Below are positions 13,890 to 27,202 of a DNA stretch of 64,000 nucleotides, piece by piece. Below the pieces are notes generated by a model that was given only the letters and a program-made list of their open reading frames with translations, was not told where the DNA came from and did no database searches. Source of the stretch: Ananas comosus (Eukaryota; Streptophyta; Magnoliopsida; Poales; Bromeliaceae); NCBI RefSeq assembly GCF_001540865.1, contig NC_033623.1, forward strand, positions 16,194,301 to 16,258,300. The letters run 5' to 3'. Within the stretch, counting starts at the first letter, position 1. Each line of letters begins with the position of its first letter. The position numbers and the translations under genes are program-made.

Positions 13890-16800
13890 TGTTTCTAGAC
13901 GACTCTTTGCGTTTGCTTTATAAATAAGAAAGGAGGGGAGCGGACGCGGAGAGGGAGAGGAGGTTACGAAAGGTTTTTTTTTTTTTTTTTTTTTCTTTAA
14001 AGGCATTATTTTTTTAGGTTTTTTAAAAACTTATTTTTCACAATAATGCGAGAATGAAATAGATGGAGTGGGCGGTTTGGGTGGCTGATCTGGCGGCTAA
14101 CGTTATCAAGAGGGTGGGAGTGAAATGGCGGCCTACTGGTTTTGGATATTTATGACTCGCCACTTTCGATCTTTATTTTTAAGGGGGAAAAAAAAGTATT
14201 TATGTTCATTAATTAGTTTATTAGATTCAAGCAATCAATCTACTTGCCTCAAATTTTTCTAAATAAACTTTGTAATTCACTAGATTTAAAATCTTTATTC
14301 TTATTTCAACTAAATTGTAGCAACACTGATCGTCCCTAACGCAAGTGTCAAAAACGTTAGTGGTTAATATCTGAGATCGTAAATTCGAAACATAATTATT
14401 TTAAAAAAATTTGAATCGTAACAGCAATCATGCATTGAGAAGGTGAATAAATTATTTTAAAAAATATTCAGTTCAAATGAAAAATAAAAGAAAATCGTGT
14501 ATTTTTAATCAAAAGTTTATATAATAATAAAAAATAAGTGAGCCAAAATTTAAAAAGGATGTGAAGTGTTTCAGTTTTATTTTATTATTATTTAATTTTT
14601 AGCTGTGAAAATGAAAGGGGTGGAGATCCAGTGCGCGTTACGTCGAATGCCGTGGCGATGTCGCGGTGGAGAAAGTGATGTGAAGCTGCACTAGCGGTGC
14701 AGCGAGTCCAATTTTTTTGACTCACCTTTTCTTTGTCCCGAAATTACCCTTTGGAGAAGCATCGTGGGGGCGGCGACTTCAGCATGGTTTTCGTTGTAAT
14801 TTTGCTGAAGGTGCAGGGTAGATTCGTCATTTGGATGGTTAAAGCGAGTGGCCAATTAAGTCGTTTCCGCCACAAAGTATGACCGCGTCCGACAGCGACG
14901 GCGGTGGACGAATGCCACGTTATTAGTGTTGTTGGTCTTCTTTTTATTTGCTAGACTAGAAGACTAGACTAGTATATTAATAATTGGTGCAAACGCCTAC
15001 TCCACTTTATCTTTTTTTTCTTTTTCAAATAGATTCAAAATTTTTTAATTTTAACAATCCAATTAAATGCTCTAAATTTTAAAACAAAGATTATACATAA
15101 TTTATCTAAATTATAAATTATTTTGAATTAAGCATATATCCGATCTTTTAAAATTTTAATTTTACTATCTAATCTTTTAATTTATTTTATTTAAGTCAGA
15201 CAACGACACTTTCATTTTTAAATTTAAATTAATTATTTATTTAATAAATTTATAGTTGTAAGTATCGTATGAAATATGCAAACTATATAAATATGTAAAG
15301 ATAAAAGACACGTTCAAATTTTGAAATAAAAGTGTCGTAGATTGACTCTAAACCAAATAATATTGAGTAGCTGGATAGTAAAATCAAAATTTTGAAAGAT
15401 TGAATAGTTTATAGTTTAAATAAGTTTTGTACGTTTTTACTAAATTTTACTAAATATCTCTCTTCAAATGAAGTTACTTATTAATGTATATTCGTTTTAT
15501 GCAAATGAAGTTACTTAATGTACGTATACTCGTTTTATTTGCATGTCTAATGAATAATTTTATAAAATTTTAAAATGCAAGATTTTTTTTAAAAAAATCT
15601 TAATAATTAAGTAGGAATAAGCAACTTAATTTTATAAGGTTATCTTAATTTGCAAAATCATTAAGTCCATATATTTCCATTTGATTAATTGTCATAAACT
15701 TCTAGCTAGGTACATCATTCTTTGAATATTTTTCAAGAGTGATTGAGATAGTAAACCAAACCTCCAACAGGTGTCATTGTCACTATTATTGTAACAACTG
15801 CTACGTTTATCTTTTTTTCCAGTTGTTGCTATCAATCAAATGGCCTTAAGCATAATCTTTAGCGAGTGCTGTACGAATCAACCTTTTTTTAAAAAAAATT
15901 TTCTTTTGAGGGTACAAATGTACAAAGGAGCATAATCTTTTGGCAAATTATAGCTTAACTTGATTCATATATATAATGACATTTTATGCTAATAATTCTT
16001 GCGTATGATTAGTTGGAATAGAAACTAAGTCGGCAGGTATATGTTTGCAGTGAAAAAATAAAGTTGGTGGGTCAAATACAATTTGGACAAGAACTTCTTT
16101 TGTTTGGAAGGATTGATCCTCTACTGTTTGATCGATTCCAATTAATCATAAGTTGTGAAATGGACTAAAATTCATTAATTGTAGGGTCACGGGGCATCCA
16201 AAAGCATTGTTGTTGAACACATGAATCACGGCCGCACGCTACTTCTCACGCGTAATTTGTATCACCGAAAAGGAAAAATTAATAAAAAGAATAGAGGACA
16301 GAAAAAGACTATTCGTCAAAGTTGGGACATTTGATCACTTCCTTTCTTCGTCTAAAATGAGGTCGAATTTTTGTGCGCTGCTCTGAAAACACGCCATATT
16401 TATTTATTTATTTATTTATTTATTTTCAAAGGGTGACAGGTCACATTTATTATACCATTGAACTTCTAACGTGTGTGTGTGTATATATATATATATATAT
16501 GTATGTATTTATGTATGTATGTATGTATGTATATTGAATATATAAAATTTATTACTTGCCCCATGAGGAAGAAGCTTGTCATGATCTACGCGCGCGTACC
16601 AAGTTACCAACCAACAGCCCAATAGCGAAGGTAAACCACCGCTCCTCTCATTAATCAGACAACAACGGTAAAGGGGCATTTAATAGTTGATTTTTCAGAA
16701 ATATATATGTAGCAAAAGACATATATATAACATGTTAGTAGAAGGATTAAGTAATCCTTATTTTGCAGGTTGAGAAAATTAAGTCGTTTCGTAGATAGAG

Positions 16801-18012
16801 TTTACTTATGCAGATTCGGCACAGCAGGGTTTCCCAATCAACTTAAAACAACAACATGTTTGGCATGTTCAAAATAAGGGGCGGAAATTGCTGGTGAGAT
16901 GAAGTGAAAAAAAACATTTGCTAAGGGATGACATCAGGTGTTGCTCAAGTTCATCGTCCCGATAGACTTCGCCACTACAATGGATTAGACTTTGGAAATG
17001 CCAAACATGTTCTAATTAAATTTCTGTCGCATATGACAAGTACTAAAGAAAATGAATACTATATAGTTGATGAGTAATTAATCCTGTGAACTTTTCACGA
17101 ACTTGTTAACTTTCAGCTATTTAAATCTACATGTTTCTAGAAAGATTGTTTAAGACAGTATTTTTCAGATAGAATCTCGATCCAAACACTAATCATAATT
17201 CACCGATAGAAATATTTTGATCGGCCTTTATATTTTGTTCTTTAAATAATATTACTATCAATAGTTAGGCCAAGTCATTATGGTTTGGATCGCAGATTAA
17301 GCTCAATACAAGTGCATGAGTGCGCCTACGATCTTAATTGAAAAAAAAAAAAAGGAGCAAAGAGTTTTGTCATAAAATTTGTGGAGTTTATATTAGACTA
17401 AGATAATTTTAGCTAAAATTTCCGAGTGGCGTGTTGTGAAAGCGGAAACAAGGGGCGGACAAAAAGCATCCAATCCAGTAAACAGGAGTGGGTCCCACGA
17501 AGAATTTTTGCCAACAGTGATAAATGCGGTGGAATACATGCGTGTATATATATATGGTCTCTAATTAAATGTTTCTACTTAATTTTCAAACGCTGCATGT
17601 GAGGGACAACCATGAAATTCAGTAATTCTTTTACTTAATTTAATTCATATTAATTAATTGTGGCTTAATTACGAGGCAACCCAATGCATTTTATGTGGTA
17701 GGACTAATTAATCCTAGGCTTTTTTCAATTAAATCTATATATTCATTCAGTAACATAATATTAGAGTCGGTCTTATACTCTCTCTAACATCCATACTGTT
17801 AATTAGATCCATTCGGTCTTAATCCAATGCATTTTATTTTTTTTACTTTTCTATATTTATGTATTTATATTTTTTTCATGTAACTTTTCATTCATTCGAG
17901 GCCCTGCTACCTCAACATTTATATTAAAATTTATTTTTTAAATAAATGAAACAAGTAGTGTGCTACCTTATATCTTAAAAAAAAAATTCATACTGTGCAT
18001 GTAAGTAGAAAC

Positions 18013-18073
<61 letters not shown>

Positions 18074-18870
18074 AAAANTTTTTTTTCGAGAAAACAAATA
18101 AAAAGTTTAATACAGCACAAACACGGAAAGAGCAGGGGGCGGGTCCTACCATTTTTCTTGTTGAAATGTCCATGCCATGTGACCCAGCAAAATAAATAAA
18201 TAAATAAATAAATAAATAACCAAAACTTCTTCTTCTTTTTTTGTTTTGTTTTTTTAACATATATTTCTCCATAAGGTTTTGCGGCGCATTAAGGCTGCGT
18301 TTCTCCTCATCTTCATGGCTGTAATTAACAAGTCCCAACAAACGAGACAACTCATTGCCGTGACCAAGAAGCACCTAATAAATTGAGCCCAGGATAACAA
18401 AGCGAAATAAAAAATATTTATTTTTGTTTAAAAAATGTTTACCCTTCTTCGGGATAAGTAGCTGAATTATTATATATTGTATGACTCCAAATTAAGTAGG
18501 CATCAAAGATTCCAAACAACTAAACCTTACTGTTATATTCCAAACTCTTCAATAAATTTACAACCACTCTTTTACACCATGATTCGCCCATACTTGATTT
18601 TTCTAATGTCAAATGCAATAATTATGATCAATAAAAAATTATATGAGTATAGTTTTGTGCGTTAAAATCTGATCCATAAGTTTGAATATCATCAACACTC
18701 AATAAAAATTAGCTAGGTTCATAAGGAAATGTATTAATTTAGTAGTAATTAATGCTTTTGTAGTGTTTAATTGGTATGTTATAATCATATGTTTGAGAGC
18801 AAATATCTAAGGGCTATTTCTTTGTTGGTTTGCCATTGTATTTGGATAGCTAATTATATAGGTATATAGA
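13890..18870. other. Long gene-free AT-rich interval
   Basis: About 5 kb with no supportable gene. It holds homopolymer A/T tracts, a (TTTA)n run at 16397-16425, TA and GTAT runs at 16480-16535, and a TA run with an ambiguous base near 18.05 kb. A modestly GC-rich patch (14620-14930) has no usable ORF. I could not recognise an element in it. Confidence 0.6.
18020..18070. repeat. (AT)n microsatellite beside an ambiguous base
   Basis: A pure AT run of about 50 bp is followed by ACAAAAAN at 18071-18078 and a T run. The N at 18078 marks unresolved sequence, so the true length of this tract is uncertain. Confidence 0.92.
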
Positions 18871-18878
18871 AGAGAAAT

Positions 18879-19220
18879 TAGGGATGCAAACGGGGCGGAT
18901 CCGGAGGCGAGAGAGTTCCCCTACCTCCCGCTCCATTTCTTATCGGGGCGGGGCGGATTCAGGGCGGGTTACTTTTCATTTTATTTTTGGCTCCCACTTA
19001 CCGCTCCATTCGGGGCGGATCGGGACGGGAGCCGGAATTTTGACGAATCAGGACGGATTGAAGGAAGAAAAGAGTCTCCCACCTCCTGCTCCATTTACTT
19101 GGCGGATCGGTGCGGATTCGGGACGGGTTATATTTTTTTATATTTTTTGTTCTCACTTACTACCCCATTCGGGACGGATCGGGACGGAGCTCCACCAACC
19201 CGGATCCATTTGCATCCCTA
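18879..19220. mobile_element. hAT-type MITE (342 bp) with 8-bp target-site duplication
   Basis: The element begins TAGGGATGCAAA and ends TTTGCATCCCTA, a 12-bp perfect terminal inverted repeat. The match extends to GGATCCG at both ends after a short indel. It is flanked by identical 8-bp copies AGAGAAAT at 18871-18878 and 19221-19228. Eight-bp duplications and this type of terminus fit the hAT superfamily. The interior is GC-rich with repeated GGGGCGGAT / CGGGACGG words and duplicated half-units, and it has no transposase. The open frames across it are not genes. Confidence 0.88.
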
Positions 19221-19228
19221 AGAGAAAT

Positions 19229-19447
19229 GCTAATCGCACAGAAACACCCATGCCTGTCCTCTGGCCTGCCACTTGGCATTTGCTTATTGGCCATAGTGTG
19301 GGACCGACGGTTGCTGTTATACGGCACACGACACGTGGACGTCCAACCCCGACACGAAGGCCACGAGAGAGCGACTCCATTGGCTACCACGTGTAGTTAG
19401 GATAAGGTTGTATTACGTATACGTATTATTATGAGAAAATCGGACGG

Positions 19448-19498
<51 letters not shown>

Positions 19499-20100
19499 GT
19501 TCTTAATTCGGGAGTTGACAGCTGTCCCACATGCAACGGGAGGAGAGCAGACATCTCTCAAAAAAAGAAAAGTCGATCGCTGCTGTAGGACAGGACAGAC
19601 TGTTGCATGCTGTGCGGGCGCAGGGAGAAATGGAAACGAAGTCGTCACGAAAATATGCTGGGCGGGTTGGGTGAGCCAGCCAGGCCAAGTGATTAATTAG
19701 ATAGCGTGTTTGACGTTTGAACTCCAAGGAACGCATTGAACAAGTGATCTTATAATTTTATGTATATATATAATATAATATATATGGTACTGGATTAGCT
19801 TCAACCTGCTTGGATTTGGTTTGGTTTTTCGAATAGCAAGCCCGGCCCTTCCCACATTCATATTGGTTCATATATTCTTTACCTTAGTCGAGAAAAGGTA
19901 ACATCTCATCTCCACCATACATAAGATACGATCACACTCAATAATATACTTTTGAGAATCACGTACATGCATATAATAAACAGGATCTTTCATGATAAAC
20001 TCCGCCCATTAAAATCACTTCTACTACCAACAAGTCCCATAAAAACATATATATACAGGGCTGCGCTCAAGAATTGCTAAGAGAAACATAAATATGCAGT
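19229..20100. other. Intergenic sequence with G-box words
   Basis: A moderately GC-rich patch (19230-19400) contains ACACGTGGAC near 19334 and CCACGTGTAG near 19386. These are G-box/ABRE-like words, but no adjacent gene on the right strand explains them. A (GA)n run follows. No coding region is supportable. Confidence 0.5.
19450..19497. repeat. (GA)n microsatellite
   Basis: A pure GA run of about 47 bp. ORFs reading through it are artefacts of the repeat. Confidence 0.92.
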
Positions 20101-20135
20101 AGTTAAATAGATTGACAGTACCAAAACCTGAGCAC

Positions 20136-23100
20136 TCAGCTGTTAAAGAAGTGATATTTAGATTCAACGTAGCCCTCCGCTACCCATAGAAATGACCCGA
20201 AAGCCACGGCTTCCAAAACCAACATGGTCAGCCCAGAGAATGTCACTGCAACCATTTCATCATTCTTAGCATCAATCGATCCGTCGTCCGCAACTCTTAT
20301 ATCCGGCCGCCCAAATAGAGCCTGCGTCTGCTTCTCGATCAATGAGATAGCCTCCTTCGATCTTATTGTTGCATATCTCTGTAAAGTCTCTGCATCCAAG
20401 TACATCACATAAGACCTCAATCTATAAGACTTGTTAGACTCCTCATCACCACCGTCGGATCCATCGTCGTCATCTTCGTCCGACGGTGAAATCTGCACCA
20501 TCGATTCCAAGTCCCAGAACGGGTTAGGCTTCATATCATCCAAAATTGACTTCTTCTCCGTGCGGCTTTTGGGGAGAGTTTTCATAGTTCTCTCGAGTTG
20601 GTATCTCTCGTCGACTCTTTTGAGGAAGTAACCGTACATGATCGACGCGGCATAGAGTTTCCCGAGCTTCAGTTTGCTGATGTGGACGATGGTGTTGAGT
20701 GGCCCCACAATCCTTTCTCCGAGAATAAGGGTGAGGTGGCTCTGAATCATCTCTAAAGCGTGGGGGGAGTGCACCTTTTCCAGCTTCTCTTCTTGGTTAG
20801 GCCACGAATCAATTTGACTTGCAGGATGGGAGTTAGATGAAATTGTAGGGATCATTGAGATGTCGTTTTCGATGAATTTCTGCACGATGAAGCAGTAGAT
20901 GATCTCCTCTAGAGCCCTCTTCCTCTCCTTGTCTTTGACTTCTGCAATTCTCCTATAGTTGATGATTAGTATACTATATTAGTGACAAATTGCAGAGTCA
21001 TATTGCAAGATACCCAACAAAATATGACGCCTTACTTTACAAGAATAAGGTTAACTTAACCACTAATATTTTCAAAAAGAATCGAAATGAACCCAACTTG
21101 CTGATTATTGTCCAAAGTGTTCAACTATAGCTCATATTAGATTGCATTTGTAAATGGCTCCATAGCGTCTAGTGTATTATTCAAGGAAATTATAGCATAC
21201 TCAAAGTAGTCAATACATACGCTCAGCTTTTACTGAATCTTAGCATTCTAACCTACCCAATGAGGCATGTATCCATCTTATTGCACTTCAATATACCAGT
21301 TTTAAGACAAGGAAAACATTGAAGAAAATTACGACAGCAGAATTGTTTCTTTCAACACAACAAAGTACTTACAATAATCTGTTTTCTTAAATTTGAACTA
21401 ACACTGATTAGTGCAGAAACTAGTAGCAGCAACTGAAAATGCAGGCACATTAACAGGTTCCTCTTGGCGACTTCAATTCATGTGAATGTGCATTAGCAGT
21501 GAAAGAATATTCTTCTAACTACCATATTTCTTATATTTTGGCAACCCTTTATCAATTGAGGAGAAAGAAAATCAAGCATTATAATTAGCATGTGATAGGA
21601 GTTCATATTAGTACGAAGAGAACTGGGTTCCCCATGCAGAAGAATCAATTAAATTCCTACTTTCTTTGCAAAATGAGTTCTTATGAAGCAGTTAATAGAA
21701 CATCTTATAAGAAACTTCGGGAACCACATCACAGTATTGGTCACAGAGACTACATACACATCTTAACCATTTTCTGTATCATTTCAATAACAGAGTTAAA
21801 GGTACTAACCTTCTGTTAAAGGTACTAACCTGTAAAGGAGGAGATCTTGAGGAGAGAGTGAAGCTTCATCCTTCTGAGAATCTCTATCTGACTGAAGCCT
21901 TTCAAGCTGCTGATCAATAGTTGCCTGAAGTAGGTGGGGATGTGATTGCATTATCTGTGACAGAAGTTGACCTGTCGGAGATTCGAACTGAAGCGGAGCA
22001 ATCGGCATCTGGCCTTCCCCAGAAACCTCGAGCGCTCTCACCTTAAAGCTCCTCACCGGGCAGTTCTGGGTGTTTAATCCAATTCTGGGGTAGCCAGTAA
22101 AAGCGAAAGCCTAAAAAAAATAATAAGACAATCAGCTCCTTCATTGAAACTACGAACTGAATCATAAATGAACGAAAGAAATCGACAGCAAAGTGAGAAA
22201 GAACTGTCACAAGCGGTGCCTGGGCACTGACCGCATATGCGGCCATCGCCATACCATTAAAATTTTACTCCGCAATAACATTAATATTGTGCTCCTATAT
22301 AAAATCTAATTAGTGAGTTCACTATAGCAAGATGGGCACATTTGGCACACTGTCAATCGATGGTGATAAGATAATATGTAATATCACTTAATATGTGTCT
22401 TCCCCATATATTTTAGCTCCCCCTGACTAGGCACCGCCGTCGGTAATGCTCTCCTTTTGTAAACTTGAAAAGATTTTCAGATACTTTACGACTCAACTCT
22501 CGAGTCATTAGGCGGTTCATCTAAACGCCGAGGGAACACCAAGGTGATTTAGGGCGCCACTTTGCCTACAACTGCACAGCTGAGAGAACACTCTGATAGA
22601 GCGAATATACAACATGTTTCAGAACAGCATAAGAAAGATGGGCATCATGAAGAGGAGGAACCAATTGAAGTACCTAATTATAGAACTTCACACACAATGC
22701 AGCTAACATAATCTGGTCCCTCAACAGCGCATAATACCTAAAACTATTCTCACAATGACACGATTCATGATATAGTTCCATTTGCATAAGAACATATAAC
22801 TACATATATATCAGGTAAGATATTTTTTACATGTAGATGTGTCCCTTTACCGACTACAATACCCAAGTATGGCCACTCAACGAATATCATTTTATTACAT
22901 AAAAATAACCATTTTGATCTCTGCAGTTCAGAAACTGATCTAAATTTATGGACTTACTTGACCTGGATAAAATTATTTGTCACAATCAAACAAACTGCAC
23001 AAAGTAACAAATGAGTTTCAAATTCCTCCCACAGATGTTAATTAATTAGCACAATTTCAATCCAAATTTAACAGATAGAGCAAGGAATCAACCTAGAACA

Positions 23101-23437
23101 CAAAAAGGAACAGGAAAAAAGCCACACAGTTCAACATCCCAAATCTCTCCACAGAATTCTTCAAAAAAGTTTTTTTTTTTTTTGAAAATAAATTTGTGAT
23201 CAACAGGATGTAGAAATGAACCATCCTACTTTCTTATTCCATCCAAAACAAAAGCCTAAAAAAAAATTAAATAAAATAAATAAATAACAAACAAACAAAA
23301 AAAAAAGAAGGAAAGAGACGAACCTTGGTGGTGGGAAGGGCTCTAAAATCCACCGGCGGCGAGCGAAATCCGGCGCCGGAGTTCGAAGGGCACGGCAAGA
23401 CCAACGGCCCCTCCGCCGCCACGCCGCACATCAGCAT
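20136..23437 (-). CDS. Chloroplast DUF760 protein (UV-B-induced protein At3g17800-like)
   Basis: The exons are 23437-23324 (38 codons, start MLMCGVAAEGPLVLPCPSNS), 22110-21830 and 20952-20136. All junctions are in phase, giving 403 residues. The Ser/Pro/Gly-rich N terminus looks like a plastid transit peptide. DUF760 follows, with MPIAPLQFESPTGQLLSQI near residues 70-90, the RIAEVKDKERKRALEEIIY motif after the last junction, and KLGKLYAASIMYGYFLKRVD farther on. An acidic linker with DEDDDDGSDGGDEE and a hydrophobic C-terminal segment (MLVLEAVAFGSFLWVAEGY) complete the protein. The biochemical function of the family is unknown; the Arabidopsis relative is named for UV-B induction. A second ATG lies two codons downstream of the chosen start. 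Introns are 1.2 kb and 0.9 kb. Confidence 0.9.
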
Positions 23438-23449
23438 TTTCCGCCGTTG

Positions 23450-24355
23450 GATTTTTTTTATTTTTATTTTTTTTCCCGGGGGGTTAGGGACTTTGTTTTT
23501 CTTCTGGGGAACGCGTCGATTTTTCTCCCCAGTTTCCAGAAATTATGAGGAATATCCTGGAAAGCTCCAATAAATAATTTGTGGAAATTGTGGAATAAAG
23601 ATAAACTAGTGTAGTATTCTGCGCGGTACGACGAGTAGATACCGGTAAAATAAAAATTTATAAAGTATAAAATATCAATTTAATATAAAAAATAGTAAAT
23701 ATAATCTATATTATAGACAAATATTTTTAAAAAATTAAAATTAAAATTAAAATAAATCAATCGTTTAAATAAAAATATTTAATCTTGTTAAAAAAAATCA
23801 CATATCATGCAAATGGATAATTAAAATTATTTTTATAACACAATAATCAAATAAAATGTCTTATTAGAGTTGATATAACTAAAAAAACTCATAATAATTA
23901 ATATACAAGACAATTTACAAATATTATATATATCACTTTTAATCTATTAATTGACTCCGAATATAAAACAAAACAAAGTTTCAAATTTGTAAATTAAAAA
24001 AAGAGGGTGGAAGACCAAAAGATTAAAAAAAAAGGGGTAAAAAAAAAAAGAGCTCTTTATACCTTAGTAAATCTAAAGAAAAAAAAATGTAAAAAGAAAA
24101 AAGAAGACCCCACTCCTCAAATTAAGGGGATGGGTATATGTCGAATTTAGTTATTAGGATTAGTGTATAGATATAGGTCTCCAGGGTCAAAATGTTGAGT
24201 TTATAAGCTACTTGAATGCAAATGTAGAATTTTTTTTTTTTATAAAAAAACTCCTATACTTTTCTCTCAAAGTAAAAATTGTGTGGAGCACTTCTTATAT
24301 AAAATTTTATATCCATTTGCAAGGAAAAGTAAAGAGAGTTTTAGAATTGCAATTA
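23450..24355. other. Intergenic sequence
   Basis: The promoter and leader of the DUF760 gene on the minus strand must start here, but no clear TATA box stands out. The rest is AT-rich with A and T tracts. No gene seen. Confidence 0.55.
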
Positions 24356-24560
24356 GGCTTAGTTTGGTATTAAGATGGATCTAACTAGATAAAATAGAAT
24401 TGAGAAAAAGCATATAGGAATATGTTTCTACGTTCTTTTATGGGACCGTCTAACCACAATATGCGGAATGTAATATTACGTACGGAAACAAATGGGATAT
24501 TTTTCTATCATCGTTTCTCACCGCACGTAATGTAATCTTCCCGCAATTCCGAACGAAGCC
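24356..24560. mobile_element. Tourist/Harbinger-like MITE, copy 1 (205 bp)
   Basis: The element starts GGCTTAGTTTGGTATTA and ends with the near inverted complement CCGAACGAAGCC. It is flanked by a 3-bp TTA duplication (24353-24355 and 24561-24563). A reverse-oriented relative lies at 43324-43493: both share the order GATTRCATTA, then TTCGTACGTAATATT-like, then TTCCGCATAT. The 3-bp TTA target site fits the PIF/Harbinger (Tourist) group. Confidence 0.75.
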
Positions 24561-24563
24561 TTA

Positions 24564-27200
24564 ATTTGGTTTCATCAAAATAAATACTTAGAAACTGATT
24601 CTTTTAATATACTCCTCTTATTTTTACAACTTAGTAAACTTAAATCACCATCTTGACTACTCAAACCAACTGGTTGATATACTTATTTTAAAGTGTATCA
24701 GTTATGCTGCGCAGGAATTTAGGGCAAAAAAAAAAAAAAAAAAACTTAAAACTGCAGCTGAAGGAGCGACGGAAAGTCGATGATGGGTTGGGCTGGGCCA
24801 AGAACCGCTTTGAGGCTTTGCAAAAAAGTGGGTGGGCCAAAACTCAAATCCACAGCCCAACCTGCACAGTACGAAGGGACCAGAACGGGTCGGATCCTCT
24901 CTACACACCGATCCAAATCGTAGCCTTTTTTTTTTAAGGACTAGTAATGGGCCTATGTGCCTGGGCCTAATGGGCTCATCCCCCAGGCCCAGTAAGGGCG
25001 TGCATCAGCGAATAAATAAAAGTTATTATAGAAATAAATAAAAATTAAATAAGTGTCAACTTCGAAATTAACATTAAAGAGTAATGTGGCTTGTACATCT
25101 CTTTATATAGGATATAAATCTTACACTCTAATCATCTGAAGACTGATAATTAGTTACTCGTCTGAATAATTTTCTCCTTTTTTTAATACAAAAAATCTAA
25201 AAAATATTTTAAATCCTTAGATGGGCGGGTATACGGTGTATACCCACACACTAGAGTGTATGTTTAACATTTTCATTATTATCGATTTTTTTAAAAAATA
25301 ATTTGAAGGGGCTGCACTTCTTATGCCAAGTTTTAGCTCTTTTGTAAATAGACATGCAAACTTTTGGCAATTTTAGACCCGTTATTTATTTAATAGAATT
25401 ATAGTTGTAAAAATTATGTAAAATATGTTAAAAATTTTGTCTGTAAAAATAAATAATGCATTCAAAATTTAAAATTAAAGAGCCATTAATGACTCTAATC
25501 AAATATATAAATTAAAAGGTTGAATAGTAAAATCATAATTTTTTGAGGTTAGATACTTAGAACAAAATGGGTGGTGGATCAGATATGTTCCGGACATTTT
25601 ACCATAATCTAATTGATAAATTTAAAAGTTTACATACTTATTTATGAAATATCTAAAGTTCATAAGGTCTCTATAAATTTTTGCTTACAAAAAAAAGATG
25701 ATAAATGTGTATACATGAGAACAAGTACAATTAATAGCAAGGACTAGGTAAAACCAGCGACCACCTACTCCCGTACCTGTCACATTTTAACTCCGCGGTT
25801 GGAAACAAGTTTCCATACGCCCTTCTCGAAACTTTGGTTAACCAACTAGCTAGGAACAGTTGGAGTGTACCTTTCATATCTTTTGTGTGACAAAGAGTCA
25901 GTCCATTATACTTTGTGCAGTTTATTTTTATTTTTCTTTCAAGAGTATGACTATTATATTTTTGTGAGTATAAAATTTTTTATATTTATAAATTATTTTC
26001 GATGATAAATCTATACTGTTAAATATGATATTAAGTGTTTAAAATTTTTAAAAAATAGATTTTGTAATTTTTCAAAATTATAATAAATTTTATGAAGTGG
26101 ATATAAAATAAACGGTTAAAATCAATCGACTTAGAATATTTTAAATTAAAATAAGAGTTATTGATTTTTTTTATCTATTTGATACTTTTTGATTGATTGT
26201 AGAAAAGAGAGCGTCAACAAGTCACTATTTAATTATGGGCCATATATTCGTACACACCATTATTAATTTGTCCGTGATTATTCTCTTGGTACCATTCTTC
26301 TCCTTTCGCCTTTTTCATCTCCCGTCGCATTGAGATTAATTGGAAACATGAAATAACGCCTCTGATGATATGTCGTAGAGAATTTTTTTCGTGCTTATAA
26401 ATTTTTCCATTCATCAGTAGAAAAAGTACTTTAGAGGAAATAATCGCCCACGAACTTGCGATTGTGCTCATAAATTCCAAATTCCACAAAGAATTTCTAA
26501 TTAATCATATAAGGAACAAAAAGGAAAATGGAAAAAAAAAAAGATGGGAATCTTTTAAGTCTAAAGTTTTTATATGACATCCAATTAAATTTCACTATAG
26601 ATCGAGTTCTCATAGACTAGTATCATTCACCGCGTGTCAATGCATGGATCGAACTCGAGCCGCAACTGAAGACCATTCTAGTCCAATCCATTACTATCGA
26701 CTAGCTATTATTTAATAACCTTATATTTGATTTAGAATTAATAAAGGGTAATGATTTAGATGAAAGTTGAGTTGGTGGGCTGATTGGCATACTAATACCC
26801 ATCAATTATAGTCGGCAATTGACTTGGTCAACATGGCAGTGTGAAACCATTTGATTCTCCTCCAATGTTGATGGATGTGAAAGGTCAAATGGATCAACGG
26901 AAACGTGCTTATAATAAGGAGATTGAGAGTGCATGGAAACATGTAACTAGTAATCAAAGACGCATGGATAGTGATGGTGAAAATGACAAAGGGTGGCTTG
27001 TTAGTGTTAAAGTTTTGGTTGCTTATAACAATGGAATGATATTTCAAAAGGTGGATGGAAAATCGTAGGAAATGAGATGTGTGGTTAAAGCCATCTCTTT
27101 CTCCTAGGCCAACCTTGGAGATTTTGATGTTACTTTAAGTACAGTGCCACTAAATTCTGCATGGAACCACCAAGGATATATATACATATAGAGAGAGAGT
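24564..27200. other. Intergenic sequence
   Basis: AT-rich with no convincing gene. A small block at about 25078-25180 (GTAATGTGGCTTGTACAT, then TCTGAAGACTGATAATTAGT) resembles the short inverted-repeat element at 51.02-51.12 kb and is probably a degraded copy. The GTG-started frame at 26841-27068 has slightly gene-like composition but no recognisable domain, and is not called. Confidence 0.5.
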
Positions 27201-27202
27201 AT

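Noticed and set aside
18884..19400. ORFs of 75-170 residues on both strands
   Set aside because: They lie in the hAT-type MITE and the GC-rich flank, with repeat-driven composition and no domain.
26841..27068. 75-residue frame with balanced composition
   Set aside because: It starts at GTG with no upstream ATG in frame, has no recognisable domain and no splice partner. It could be a gene fragment but I cannot support it.
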